Source: Glycomyces albidus | Lineage (GTDB): Bacteria > Actinomycetota > Actinomycetes > Mycobacteriales > Micromonosporaceae | Assembly (NCBI RefSeq): GCF_009451885.1 | Contig: NZ_WIAO01000013.1 | Location: forward strand, 78,166 to 142,165 | DNA: 64,000 nucleotides | Direction: 5' to 3' | Shown: one piece after another, positions 9,230 to 16,884 of the stretch | Layout of the letters: every line of letters starts with the position of its first letter | How positions within the stretch are numbered: the first letter of the stretch is position 1 | Made by a program: the position numbers and the translations under genes | The notes under the pieces: generated by a model | Told to the model about the DNA's origin: nothing | What the model saw: the letters and a program-made list of their open reading frames with translations, nothing else | Database searches by the model: none

Positions 9230-10404
9230 TAGAACTTCACCGACTGGGGTTCGGCCCGGCGCTCGGCGATCGACCGGGGCCCGTCGTACTCGCGCACCAC
9301 CTCGTAGCGGGTGTTGCGCTCGACGGGCCGGAACCCGGCGTCGCGGATGAGCTCGAGCAGGTCGTCGCGCGTCATCTTGTCGGGCGTGCCGTAGTCGTCG
9401 GCGTCGTGGGTGATCTTGTACTCGACGACCGAGCCGTCGAGGTCGTCGGCGCCGAACGACAGCGAGAGCTGCGCGACGTCGAGGCCGTGCATGACCCAGA
9501 AGCACTTGACGTGGTCGAAGTTGTCGAGCAGGAGCCGCGAGACCGCGAACACCTTGAGCGACTCGGCCGGGCTCGCCATGGTGGTGCGGGCCTGGAGCCG
9601 GTTGCGGATCTTGCCGTCCTTGGAGTCGTGGAAGTCGTGCTGGTAGCGCAGGGGGATGAACACGGCGAAGCCGCCGGTCTCGTCCTGGAGCTCGCGCAGG
9701 CGCAGCACGTGGTCGACGCGGTGGCGGGGCTCCTCGATGTGGCCGTACAGCATCGTCGCCGGGGTCCGCAGGCCCTTCTCGTGGGCGAGCCGGTGGATCC
9801 GCGACCAGTCCTCCCAGTGGCAGTCGTGGTCGACGATGTGCTGACGGACCTCCCAGTCGAAGATCTCGGCGCCGCCGCCGGTGAGCGACTCGAGGCCGGC
9901 CTCGATGAGCTCGTCGAGGATCTCGCTCGCGCCGAGGCCGGAGATCTTCTCGAACCACTGGACCTCGGTCGCGGTGAACGCCTTGAGGTTCACCTCCGGC
10001 AGGGTCTCCTTGAGCGCCTTGAGGACCCGCGGGTAGTACCGCCACGGGAGGGTCGGGTGGAGGCCGTTGACGATGTGCAGCTCGGTGGGGGCGTCGCCGC
10101 GCATCTGCTCGGCGAGGGCCACGGCCTGCTCGACGCGCATCGTGTACGCGTCGGCCTCGCCGGGCTTGCGCTGGAAGGAGCAGTACGCGCAGGATGCGGA
10201 GCAGACGTTGGTGAGGTTCAGGTGCCGGTTGACGTTGAACATGGTCCGGTCGCCGTTCTTGGCGGTGCGCACCCCGTGCGCGAGGCGGCCGAGCCAGGCG
10301 AGGTCGTCGATCTCGTACAGGCCCACGCCGTCGTCGAAGGTCAGCCGCTCGCCGGCCGCGAGCTTCGCTTCGATGCCGGCCTTGAACTCAGCGGTGTCGT
10401 CCAT
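9229..10404 (-). CDS. mqnE: aminofutalosine synthase
   Basis: 391 aa radical SAM enzyme of the futalosine route to menaquinone. It joins the MqnA product 3-[(1-carboxyvinyl)oxy]benzoate to the adenosyl radical of SAM, giving aminofutalosine. The cluster-binding CX3CX2C is Cys68, Cys72 and Cys75 in NVCSASCAYC. ELHIVNGLHPTLPW and the later LTGGGAEIFD and FIPLRYQHDF stretches match MqnE rather than MqnC. The start is the ATG at 10404 with GGGAG 5 nt before it; a TACGCT hexamer (complement of 10434-10439) would give a short leader. Two membrane-protein genes follow in one transcript. The MqnA and MqnC genes lie 5-8 kb away on the other strand. Confidence 0.96.
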   Translation of the reverse strand: MDDTAEFKAGIEAKLAAGERLTFDDGVGLYEIDDLAWLGRLAHGVRTAKNGDRTMFNVNRHLNLTNVCSASCAYCSFQRKPGEADAYTMRVEQAVALAEQMRGDAPTELHIVNGLHPTLPWRYYPRVLKALKETLPEVNLKAFTATEVQWFEKISGLGASEILDELIEAGLESLTGGGAEIFDWEVRQHIVDHDCHWEDWSRIHRLAHEKGLRTPATMLYGHIEEPRHRVDHVLRLRELQDETGGFAVFIPLRYQHDFHDSKDGKIRNRLQARTTMASPAESLKVFAVSRLLLDNFDHVKCFWVMHGLDVAQLSLSFGADDLDGSVVEYKITHDADDYGTPDKMTRDDLLELIRDAGFRPVERNTRYEVVREYDGPRSIAERRAEPQSVKF

Positions 10405-10491
10405 GGCGCTCCCAACGTTGTCGGTTCACCGCCAGCGTAGCCTCGCGGCGGCACCGGGGCCGCCGCGCACGATCAGCGTGTGAGGCTCTGA

Positions 10492-10560
10492 ACGCGAACG
10501 GAGCGTCCCGGCATTTCGGACACCGGGAGCCCCCCGATGCGACGCTACGCGGGGAGTACG
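10492..10560 (+). repeat. dispersed intergenic element, subfamily 1 copy A
   Basis: Starts with CGAACGGAGCGTCC, continues with a short CCCGG/CCGGG hairpin, and ends with CCCCCCGAT and GACGCTACGCG. It aligns over about 65 bp with the copy at 60698-60760 and more loosely with the tandem pair at 18059-18215. AGCGTC near the left end can pair with GACGCT near the right end. Confidence 0.6.
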
Positions 10561-10668
10561 ACATCGAGTGTCCACCAACACGATCCGTTCTCGCAAGCAA
10601 CCGGAGACGCGAGAGTTGCGTGTGTTGGGTACAGTATCCGTGGCCTCCCCCACAGAAGGACACCTCAC

Positions 10669-12060
10669 ATGCGCGTTTCACGGTTCGGTGCCCGCATGAT
10701 CGCCGCCGCCAGTGCGGCGGCCGTCGTCTTCGGCGGGGCGCTCCCCGCGTTCTCCCAGCCCGGCGTGACCGTCCCCGACGACGGCGGCCGGCCCCTCGGC
10801 ACGGCCGGCGACGACACCCCGGTGACCAACCCCGAGACCGCCGACGGCCCCCTCGGCGACCAGATCGTCGCCGCCCAGATCGACCTCGCGCAGCTCGCCG
10901 AGGAGACCACCGACGCGCAGGAGGAGTGGCTCGCCCGCGAGACCCGCCTCGCCGACGCCCAGACCGAGTGGACCGCGACCGCCACCGAACTCGAAGCCGC
11001 GCAGGCCGCCCTCGACTACGCCGCCGGCGAGGCGTACGCCGACACCGCCGGCGTCCCCGACAACGAACTGCCCGACCTCTCCGGCCTCACCCCGCTCGGC
11101 GGCGAATGGGACCTGCCCGCGCTGACCGCCGAACTCGAGGACGCGTCGACCGCCGAATCGGTCGCCCGCGCCGCCTACGACGCCGCCGTCCTCTCCGCCG
11201 ACCGCGCCGAATCGCGCTACCTCGCCCTCGACACCGAGTTCGACCGCGCCCAGACGGCCCTGAACGAACTCATCGCCGACAACCAGGAGGCCCTCGAGCA
11301 GCTCGAGGCCGAGCGCGAGGCCGCCGCCGCCGACTACTCCGGCGACTTCTCCTCCGAGGTCGACGGCTGGGACGCCGCCCCCGAAGCGAAGAAGGCCGTC
11401 GAGTACGCGCTCGCCCAGCTCGGCGACCCGTACCTGTGGGGCGCCGAGGGCCCCGACGCCTTCGACTGCTCGGGCCTGGTCCAGTCCGCGTACGCCTACG
11501 CGGGCGTGAGCCTCCCGCGCGTCGCCGCCGACCAGTACAACGCCACCCGCGACAAGCCGGTCGACGTCGAGAAGCTCCTCCCCGGCGACCTCCTCTACTG
11601 GTGGGACGACCCGGGCAACTGGCAGTCGGTCTACCACACCGGCATGTACCTGGGCGACGGCAAGATGATCCAGGCCCCCCGCTCGGGCGACGTCGTCAAG
11701 ATCAGCTCGATCTGGTTCGAGAACTTCGCCGGCGCCCACCGGGTCGTCGACGCCGTCAAGACCGACCCCGACGCCGAGGACCCGACGCAGACGCCCGGCG
11801 GCGAGGACCCGTCCACTCCGGACGACGACCCGACCACGCCCGACGACGACCCCACGACGCCGGACGACGACCCGACCACCCCGGACGACGACCCGACGTC
11901 CGAGGACCCCGACCCGACCGACAGCGAGACGCCGTCGGAGTCCCCCTCGCCGACCCCGTCGGACGAGCCGCTGACGCCCACCGAGGACGAGGGCGAATCG
12001 CCCGTCGACACGGCCTCCAGCACGGTCGCCGGCATGCTGACCCGCCAGACCGAGGCGTGA
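10669..12060 (+). CDS. secreted NlpC/P60 peptidoglycan endopeptidase (RipA-like)
   Basis: 463 aa cell-wall hydrolase. A signal peptide covers residues 1-30 (FGARMIAAASAAAVVFGGAL, then an ALPAFS|QP-type site). Residues about 65-225 are an alanine- and glutamate-rich coiled coil. The NlpC/P60 domain spans about 235-360, with catalytic Cys267 in DAFDCSGLVQSAY and His near 322 in YHTGMYLGDGK. The tail is disordered: four tandem DDDPTTP-like heptads, then Ser/Pro/Glu. This layout resembles mycobacterial RipA-type enzymes that cut peptide stems during septum splitting; the coiled coil may keep the enzyme inactive until bound. The ATG at 10669 has AGAAGGA just upstream. It is divergent from mqnE. 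Confidence 0.92.
   Translation: MRVSRFGARMIAAASAAAVVFGGALPAFSQPGVTVPDDGGRPLGTAGDDTPVTNPETADGPLGDQIVAAQIDLAQLAEETTDAQEEWLARETRLADAQTEWTATATELEAAQAALDYAAGEAYADTAGVPDNELPDLSGLTPLGGEWDLPALTAELEDASTAESVARAAYDAAVLSADRAESRYLALDTEFDRAQTALNELIADNQEALEQLEAEREAAAADYSGDFSSEVDGWDAAPEAKKAVEYALAQLGDPYLWGAEGPDAFDCSGLVQSAYAYAGVSLPRVAADQYNATRDKPVDVEKLLPGDLLYWWDDPGNWQSVYHTGMYLGDGKMIQAPRSGDVVKISSIWFENFAGAHRVVDAVKTDPDAEDPTQTPGGEDPSTPDDDPTTPDDDPTTPDDDPTTPDDDPTSEDPDPTDSETPSESPSPTPSDEPLTPTEDEGESPVDTASSTVAGMLTRQTEA
11818..11901 (+). repeat. in-frame 21-bp tandem repeat (4 copies)
   Basis: Four consecutive 21-bp units (11818, 11839, 11860, 11881) encode repeats of PDDDPTT in the tail of the endopeptidase. Copies differ at one to three bases, so the number may vary between strains. 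Confidence 0.85.
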
Positions 12061-12167
12061 GGGCATCGCCGCGATAGTGGGAACGCGTGCACGGGACGCG
12101 ACGGGTTGATGGCACGATGGATATCGAGTTGCCCGATTGACGACGCTCCAGCCCAGAGGAGGCTTCC

Positions 12168-14537
12168 GTGGACGGAAACAGCTGTAGCTCCTGCGGCAAG
12201 CGACTGACGTCCGGGCAGCGCCGCTGCCCCCAGTGCGGCGCCCCCCTGCCGCCCCCGATCGGCGGGTTCCCGGCAGAGCCGCAGTACCCGCCGCCGGCGA
12301 CCTACGGCGCGCCCTCGTACGCGCCTCCCGGTGCACCCCAGGCGTACGGCGCGGCCGCCGTGCCCCAGTACGCCCCGCCCGGCGAGCCGCAGGGCTACGC
12401 CGCGCCGCCCGAACCCCAGTACGCGCCCCCGGGCGCCTACCAGCCGACCGCGCCGCCCGAGCAGTACCCGAACCAGGGCTACGCGGCCGTCCCGCCGCAG
12501 CCGCCGGCGAACCAGCCGCACCAGTGGGGCCCGGCCGCGCACGGCTCGGCCGCCGTCCCACCCCAGGGCCAGGCCGCCGTGCCCCAGTACGGCTCGGCAC
12601 CGGTCCCGCCGCCGCAGCCGCCCGCGTACGGCGCCGCGCAGGTCCCGGCCTACCACGCCCCGAACCAGCAGGGCCAGTACCCGCCCTACCAGCCGCCGCA
12701 GCCGCCCGTGCCCCCGTACCAGGCCCCGCAGCCGTACCAGTCCGCGCAGTCGCTGCCGCCGGTCGCGACCGCCCCGCCGACGGTCCCGCCGGTCTCCCCG
12801 CCGCCCTCGTTCGCGGCCCCGCCCGCGAACCCGCCGGGCGCACCCTCCTACGGGGCCGCCCCCGAGAGCCGGCCGTTCGCCGAGCCGCCCTCGGCGTCCT
12901 CGCCGGTCACCGGCCCGCCCTACGCGGCACCGCCCGCGAGCAGCGCCTTCAGCCTGCCGTCGGCCGAACCGGGCATGTTCGCACCGCCCGCGGCCCCCGC
13001 CGCGCCCGACGTCCAGGACGGCACCCAGATCCTGCGCCGCACCCCGGCCGTCCCGCCGACGGAGGCGCCGTTCGCCGACCCCGGCCCGACCGCGCCGGCC
13101 GTCCCGGCCGCCGCCCCGCCCGGATTCAGCGTGCCCTCCTCGGAGAGCAGCCCCGGCGGCGTGTTCGCGCCCCCGGCCGAACCCGCGCCCTCCTCCACCG
13201 GCACCACCGGCGGCACCGCGTTCACCACGCCGGACTCCGGCGACACGGCCGCCGACGGCCCGGACTCCGGCAGCGCCGCGTTCAGCGTCCCCGCCGAGTC
13301 GCCCGCCGAGCCCGCACTGTCGTTCAACGCGGCCGAGCCGGCGGCCGAACCCGAGGTGTCCTTCAGCACCGCCGAACCGGCCGCCGCGCCGGCGGCCCCG
13401 GCCGGGCTCGACGAGGACGACGACGAGGACGCCGTCTGGGACTCCCTGCCCGACCCCGAGGACCCGGACGACGACGCCGAACTCGACGACGACGACGAGT
13501 CCGCGCTGGCGGGCCTCGGCGACGAGGTCCCCGGCGAGTCCCTGCCGCCGGCCCCGGCCGACGCGCCCGGCCTCGCCGAGGACGGCGAGGCGCCCGAGAG
13601 CGTCGTCGAGCCCGAGCTCGAGGAGGCGCTCGCCGAGACCGCCGTCGTGGACGCGCCGACGCCCGGCGCCGACCTGGTCGAGGCGGCCGAGGCCGCGGCC
13701 GATGCGGCCGAAGCGGCAGGCGTGCCCGTTCCCGACGTGCCCGAGCCCGTGATCGGCTTGGGCGCCAAGGCGTTCGACGAAACACCCGGTGCCGAGGCGG
13801 CTGGCGGCTCTGCGCCCGACGTGCCCGAGCCCGCGATCGACCTCACCGCCGAGCCCTCCGGCGAGACGCCCCAGGCGGCGGCCGAGACCGTCGACTCCGG
13901 GGAGACGGTCAACGAGCGCACCGCCGGCGAACCCGCCGCGGACCTCTTCGCCTCCACCGAACCGACCCCGCCGGCGCCCACCCCGCCGCAGCCCGTCCCG
14001 GACCCGGCGCCGCCGGTCCCGACGCCGGAGCCGGCCCCGATCCCGCAGCCGGAACCGGTGCCGCACCCGGAGCCGACACCGCCGCAGCCGCCCTCGCCGG
14101 GCCCGGTGCCCGACCCGGAGCCGATCCCGCGGCCCGAGCCGACCCCGCCCCCGACGTACCTGTACGCCGAGGACAGCCCGTTCTCCGACGCGGCGCCCAT
14201 CGACCTGTACCCGGCCGAACCGACCCCCGGCGCCGCCGAGGTGGAGCCCGAACCGGTCGAGACGCCCCCGTCCCAGCCGGAGGCCGCCCCCGTCGAGGGC
14301 CCGAGCACCGAGGCCGAGTCGCGCAAGAAGATCGTGAACGCGCCCGACATCAGCCTGTTCGAGGAACCGACGACCAAGACCGGCGCGCAGAAACTCCCGC
14401 CCCCGCCCGAGGAGGAGGGCTACCGGGTCGGCCGCGCCCGCGTCAAGAACCTCCTCGACCGGTCCGAGCTGCCCGAGCACATCCCCCTCCCGCGCCCCAC
14501 GGTCTACGGCGCCAAGCCCGAGGAGACCGACGCCTGA
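12168..14537 (+). CDS. zinc-ribbon protein with very long disordered region
   Basis: 789 aa. The first 25 residues form a zinc ribbon, CSSCGKRL and then CPQCG. Everything after is low complexity: residues about 25-230 are Pro, Ala, Tyr and Gln rich (repeats of QYAPPG and PQ), 230-420 are Pro/Ala/Ser, 420-560 are strongly acidic, 600-690 are Pro-Glu repeats (PEP, PEPT). A more ordered basic C-terminal patch follows (EEGYRVGRARVKNLLDRSE and then LPEHIPLPRP). No catalytic domain is visible. The GTG at 12168 has AGAGGAGG 7 nt upstream. The frame is supported by extreme GC3 bias and by a longer reading than any alternative. It sits 107 bp after the endopeptidase; a scaffolding or cell-envelope role is speculation. 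Confidence 0.75.
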   Translation: MDGNSCSSCGKRLTSGQRRCPQCGAPLPPPIGGFPAEPQYPPPATYGAPSYAPPGAPQAYGAAAVPQYAPPGEPQGYAAPPEPQYAPPGAYQPTAPPEQYPNQGYAAVPPQPPANQPHQWGPAAHGSAAVPPQGQAAVPQYGSAPVPPPQPPAYGAAQVPAYHAPNQQGQYPPYQPPQPPVPPYQAPQPYQSAQSLPPVATAPPTVPPVSPPPSFAAPPANPPGAPSYGAAPESRPFAEPPSASSPVTGPPYAAPPASSAFSLPSAEPGMFAPPAAPAAPDVQDGTQILRRTPAVPPTEAPFADPGPTAPAVPAAAPPGFSVPSSESSPGGVFAPPAEPAPSSTGTTGGTAFTTPDSGDTAADGPDSGSAAFSVPAESPAEPALSFNAAEPAAEPEVSFSTAEPAAAPAAPAGLDEDDDEDAVWDSLPDPEDPDDDAELDDDDESALAGLGDEVPGESLPPAPADAPGLAEDGEAPESVVEPELEEALAETAVVDAPTPGADLVEAAEAAADAAEAAGVPVPDVPEPVIGLGAKAFDETPGAEAAGGSAPDVPEPAIDLTAEPSGETPQAAAETVDSGETVNERTAGEPAADLFASTEPTPPAPTPPQPVPDPAPPVPTPEPAPIPQPEPVPHPEPTPPQPPSPGPVPDPEPIPRPEPTPPPTYLYAEDSPFSDAAPIDLYPAEPTPGAAEVEPEPVETPPSQPEAAPVEGPSTEAESRKKIVNAPDISLFEEPTTKTGAQKLPPPPEEEGYRVGRARVKNLLDRSELPEHIPLPRPTVYGAKPEETDA

Positions 14538-14609
14538 CCGCCCCGACCCCGCCGCAATAGCCCGAAAACGCTTCCGGCGCTCCCGCACCGGGTCCATCCT
14601 GGTGTCGAA

Positions 14610-14627
14610 GGGCCGCTCCGGCGGCCC
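14610..14627 (+). terminator. short GC hairpin
   Basis: GGGCCGC, loop TCCG, GCGGCCC, about 75 nt after the zinc-ribbon gene. No T-run. Confidence 0.3.
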
Positions 14628-14680
14628 CGTGGCGGCCGTCCGGTTCGGACGCCGCGCGTGAACGGGGGAGAGTGAGCAGC

Positions 14681-14992
14681 ATGGCCGAGCGCCGTGTGAA
14701 AGTGACCACAGAGGTCGGCATCCAGGCGCGGCCCGCGACGGTCTTCGTCGAGACCGCCGCGCAGTCCGCGGGCGAGGTCTTCATCGCGAAGACCGACGGC
14801 GAGAGGCACGACGCCAAGTCGATCCTCCAGGTGCTCGTCCTGGACGTGCGCCCCGGAGACGAGATCGTCCTCACCGGAGACGACGAGGACGTCCTCGACC
14901 GGCTCGCCGCGCTCGTCAGCGCCTCCGGAACCACCGGCGAACACGCCGGCGCCGAGGACGGCAGGGACTTCGCCGACATCGACGAGCGCTGA
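14681..14992 (+). CDS. HPr-family protein with Gln15 (Crh-like)
   Basis: 103 aa, an HPr fold of about 85 residues plus an acidic C-terminal extension. The phosphocarrier motif that normally reads G-x-HARPA is GIQARPA here, so the phosphoryl-accepting His15 is Gln15. The regulatory serine site is kept (DAKSILQV, Ser47). Bacillus Crh shows exactly this pair of features, Gln15 plus the kinase-target serine, and works in carbon catabolite repression without phosphotransfer. A PTS carrier role is therefore unlikely; a signalling role through serine phosphorylation is possible, though no HPr kinase gene is visible here. The ATG at 14681 is placed about 10 nt after GGGGGAG; a GTG at 14672 is too close to that site. 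It stands alone between the zinc-ribbon gene and mqnA. Confidence 0.88.
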   Translation: MAERRVKVTTEVGIQARPATVFVETAAQSAGEVFIAKTDGERHDAKSILQVLVLDVRPGDEIVLTGDDEDVLDRLAALVSASGTTGEHAGAEDGRDFADIDER

Positions 14993-15055
14993 TCCGGCCG
15001 TGACGGCGGCGACCCCGCCCCCCTCTCGGGACCGTCCTAGGACTCGAAGGGGGGC

Positions 15056-15061
15056 TACGGT
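15056..15061 (+). promoter_or_regulatory. -10 element for leaderless mqnA
   Basis: TACGGT ending 7 nt before the GTG at 15069; no well-spaced Shine-Dalgarno sequence. Confidence 0.4.
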
Positions 15062-15068
15062 CGGACCT

Positions 15069-15935
15069 GTGAACAATGCGCGACGCCCGAGGGTCGGCCA
15101 CATCGCCTTCCTCAACTGCATGCCCATCTACTGGGGACTGGCCCGGACGGGCGCGCTGCTCGAGTTCGACCTGCGCCGCGACGCGCCCGACGAGCTGAGC
15201 CGGCTCCTCGTCGAGGGCGACCTCGACATCGGCCCGATCACCCTCGTCGAGTACCTGCGCCACAGCGACCGCCTGCTGCTCATCCCGGACCCGGCGGTCG
15301 CCGCCGACGGCCCGGTCCTCAGCGTCAACCTGGTGACGAAGACCCCGCTCGCCGAACTCCCCGCCGAGCCGCGCGTCTCCCTCGCCTCGGACTCGCGCAC
15401 CGGCGTCCTCCTCGGGAGGATGCTCCTGGAGGACCGCTACGGCCGCCGGCCGACCTACCGGACCGCGCCGCCGGACCTCGAGTCCGCGCTCGACGGCGCC
15501 GACGCGGCCGTCCTCATCGGCGACGAGGCACTGCACGTCTTCCACGAGCACGGCCACGACAGCCCGCGGGGCCTGCACGTGCTCGACCTCGCCGCCGAAT
15601 GGAAGGACTGGACCGGCCTGCCGATGGTCTTCGCCGTCTGGGCCGTCCGCCGCGACTACGCCGAAGCCCACCCGGGGCTCGTCAAGGACGTCCACCTCGC
15701 GTTCCGCGACTCGGTGCGCCTGAGCCGCGAGGAGATCGGCGCCGTTGTCGCCTCCGCCGCCCGCTGGGAGCCGTTCGCGCCCGCCGCGCTCGCCGAGTAC
15801 TTCGACCGGCTCCAGTTCGGCCTCGGTGACCGGCACCTCGCGGGCCTGCGGGAATTCGCCTCCCGAGCCGCCCGTTACACCGAAGTGAAGGACCTTTCGC
15901 CCGAAGGGCCCGAATTCTTCGACAGCGACATCTGA
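15069..15935 (+). CDS. mqnA: chorismate dehydratase (menaquinone, futalosine pathway)
   Basis: 288 aa. MqnA removes water from chorismate to give 3-[(1-carboxyvinyl)oxy]benzoate, the first futalosine-pathway step. The fold is like a periplasmic binding protein but cytosolic. Typical stretches are GHIAFLNCMPIYWGL near residue 15, DLDIGPITLVEYLR near 55, LASDSRTGVLLGRML near 105, and DEALHVF followed by LDLAAEWKDWTGLPMVFAVWA near 155-190. The GTG at 15069 is chosen because TACGGT lies 7 nt upstream and the family N-terminus starts there; the frame is open further upstream to 15000. It precedes the FAD reductase gene and mqnC on the same strand, but the next gene follows a hairpin and its own site. 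Confidence 0.95.
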   Translation: MNNARRPRVGHIAFLNCMPIYWGLARTGALLEFDLRRDAPDELSRLLVEGDLDIGPITLVEYLRHSDRLLLIPDPAVAADGPVLSVNLVTKTPLAELPAEPRVSLASDSRTGVLLGRMLLEDRYGRRPTYRTAPPDLESALDGADAAVLIGDEALHVFHEHGHDSPRGLHVLDLAAEWKDWTGLPMVFAVWAVRRDYAEAHPGLVKDVHLAFRDSVRLSREEIGAVVASAARWEPFAPAALAEYFDRLQFGLGDRHLAGLREFASRAARYTEVKDLSPEGPEFFDSDI

Positions 15936-15988
15936 ACCGACGCGACCTCCGAACCGCGCGGCGCCCTGTACGACGTCGCGCCGTTCGA

Positions 15989-16010
15989 GGCGGCGCCCGG
16001 CGGCGCCGCC
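15989..16010 (+). terminator. GC hairpin downstream of mqnA
   Basis: Perfect 9-bp arms GGCGGCGCC and GGCGCCGCC with a 4-nt loop, 54 nt after the mqnA stop. Confidence 0.4.
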
Positions 16011-16048
16011 GACCGACGCGAGAACCGAGAGTGAGAGAAGGACCGCCC

Positions 16049-16819
16049 GTGGCCATCGAGCTGAACAAGCCCCGCAAGAACCGCCCCGCGTGGCACAAGC
16101 TCACCGTCAGCCGCGTCCGGCACCTCACCGAGGACGCCGTCGAGGTCACCCTCGCCGTCCCCGAGCACCTCCGGCCTGCGTTCGACTTCAAACCCGGCCA
16201 GCACCTCACCTTCCAGCGCGTCGAACCCGACGGCTCCGAGGTCCGCCGCTCCTACTCGCTCGCCTCCACGCCGCGCGAACTCGCCGAGCAGGGCACGCTG
16301 CGCCTGGGCATCCGCTCGATCCCCAAGGGCTCCTTCTCCGGGTACGCGAACCGGCGGCTCCTGCCCGGCGACGTGCTCGAAGTGCTCCCGCCGCTCGGCA
16401 ACTTCTGCACCGACATCCGGCCCGACCGCCACTACGGCTCCGTCGTCGCCGGCTCCGGGATCACCCCGATCATCTCGATCGCCACCGCCGCCCTCGAAGC
16501 CGGCGCGACCGTGACCCTCCTCTACTCGAACCGGACCGAGGACAGCACCATGTTCGCCGCCGAACTGCGCGAACTCCAACGCGCCCACGGCGACCGGCTG
16601 CGCCTCCACCACGTCCGGACGCGGTCCGAAGGCCCCTCGCCGCTGCTCACCGGGCGGCTCACCCCCGAACGGCTCCAGCAGGTCCTCGGCACCCTCGTCG
16701 ACCCGCGCGAGGTCGACGAGTGGTTCCTGTGCGGGCCCTACGAGATGGTCCTCGGCGTCAAGGAGATCCTCGAAGCCGACGGCACCGCCGAGATCCACAC
16801 CGAGCTCTACACCGTGTAG
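16049..16819 (+). CDS. FAD/NAD(P)-binding ferredoxin reductase-like protein (no 2Fe-2S domain)
   Basis: 256 aa flavoprotein of the ferredoxin-NADP reductase superfamily. The FAD-binding RRSYSLAST motif (RxYS) is near residue 71, GTLRLGIRSIPKGSFSGY near 87, and the NAD(P)-binding GSGITPIISIATAAL near 142. CGPYEMVLGVKE near 231 is the usual C-terminal CGP motif. Closest in layout to PaaE-type reductases of phenylacetyl-CoA epoxidase, but those continue into a plant-type 2Fe-2S domain; here two stops in a row (TAG, TAA) end the protein right where it would begin. Electrons must therefore go to a separate partner. The GTG at 16049 has GAGAAGGA 8 nt before it. It lies between mqnA and mqnC; involvement in their pathway is unproven. 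Confidence 0.85.
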   Translation: MAIELNKPRKNRPAWHKLTVSRVRHLTEDAVEVTLAVPEHLRPAFDFKPGQHLTFQRVEPDGSEVRRSYSLASTPRELAEQGTLRLGIRSIPKGSFSGYANRRLLPGDVLEVLPPLGNFCTDIRPDRHYGSVVAGSGITPIISIATAALEAGATVTLLYSNRTEDSTMFAAELRELQRAHGDRLRLHHVRTRSEGPSPLLTGRLTPERLQQVLGTLVDPREVDEWFLCGPYEMVLGVKEILEADGTAEIHTELYTV

Positions 16820-16872
16820 TAACCCACGAGTCAATCCGTTCGGGCGCACTGTCCCGGAGGGCCTGCGGCGGA

Positions 16873-16878
16873 TACGCT
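16873..16878 (+). promoter_or_regulatory. -10 element for leaderless mqnC
   Basis: TACGCT ending 6 nt before the ATG at 16885; no Shine-Dalgarno sequence. Confidence 0.4.
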
Positions 16879-16884
16879 TCGTGC

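Noticed and set aside
10405..10668. c-di-AMP (ydaO) riboswitch before the NlpC/P60 gene
   Set aside because: The position is typical, but the conserved ydaO blocks I know are not found; the region instead contains dispersed element copy A.
11818..11901. Possible CRISPR-like array
   Set aside because: The 21-bp units are contiguous, without spacers, and keep the reading frame of the endopeptidase tail.
11631..14597. 988-codon open frame on the minus strand
   Set aside because: It is antisense to the endopeptidase tail and the zinc-ribbon gene, is made of Arg/Gly runs, and arises because GC-rich codons rarely form stops in that frame.
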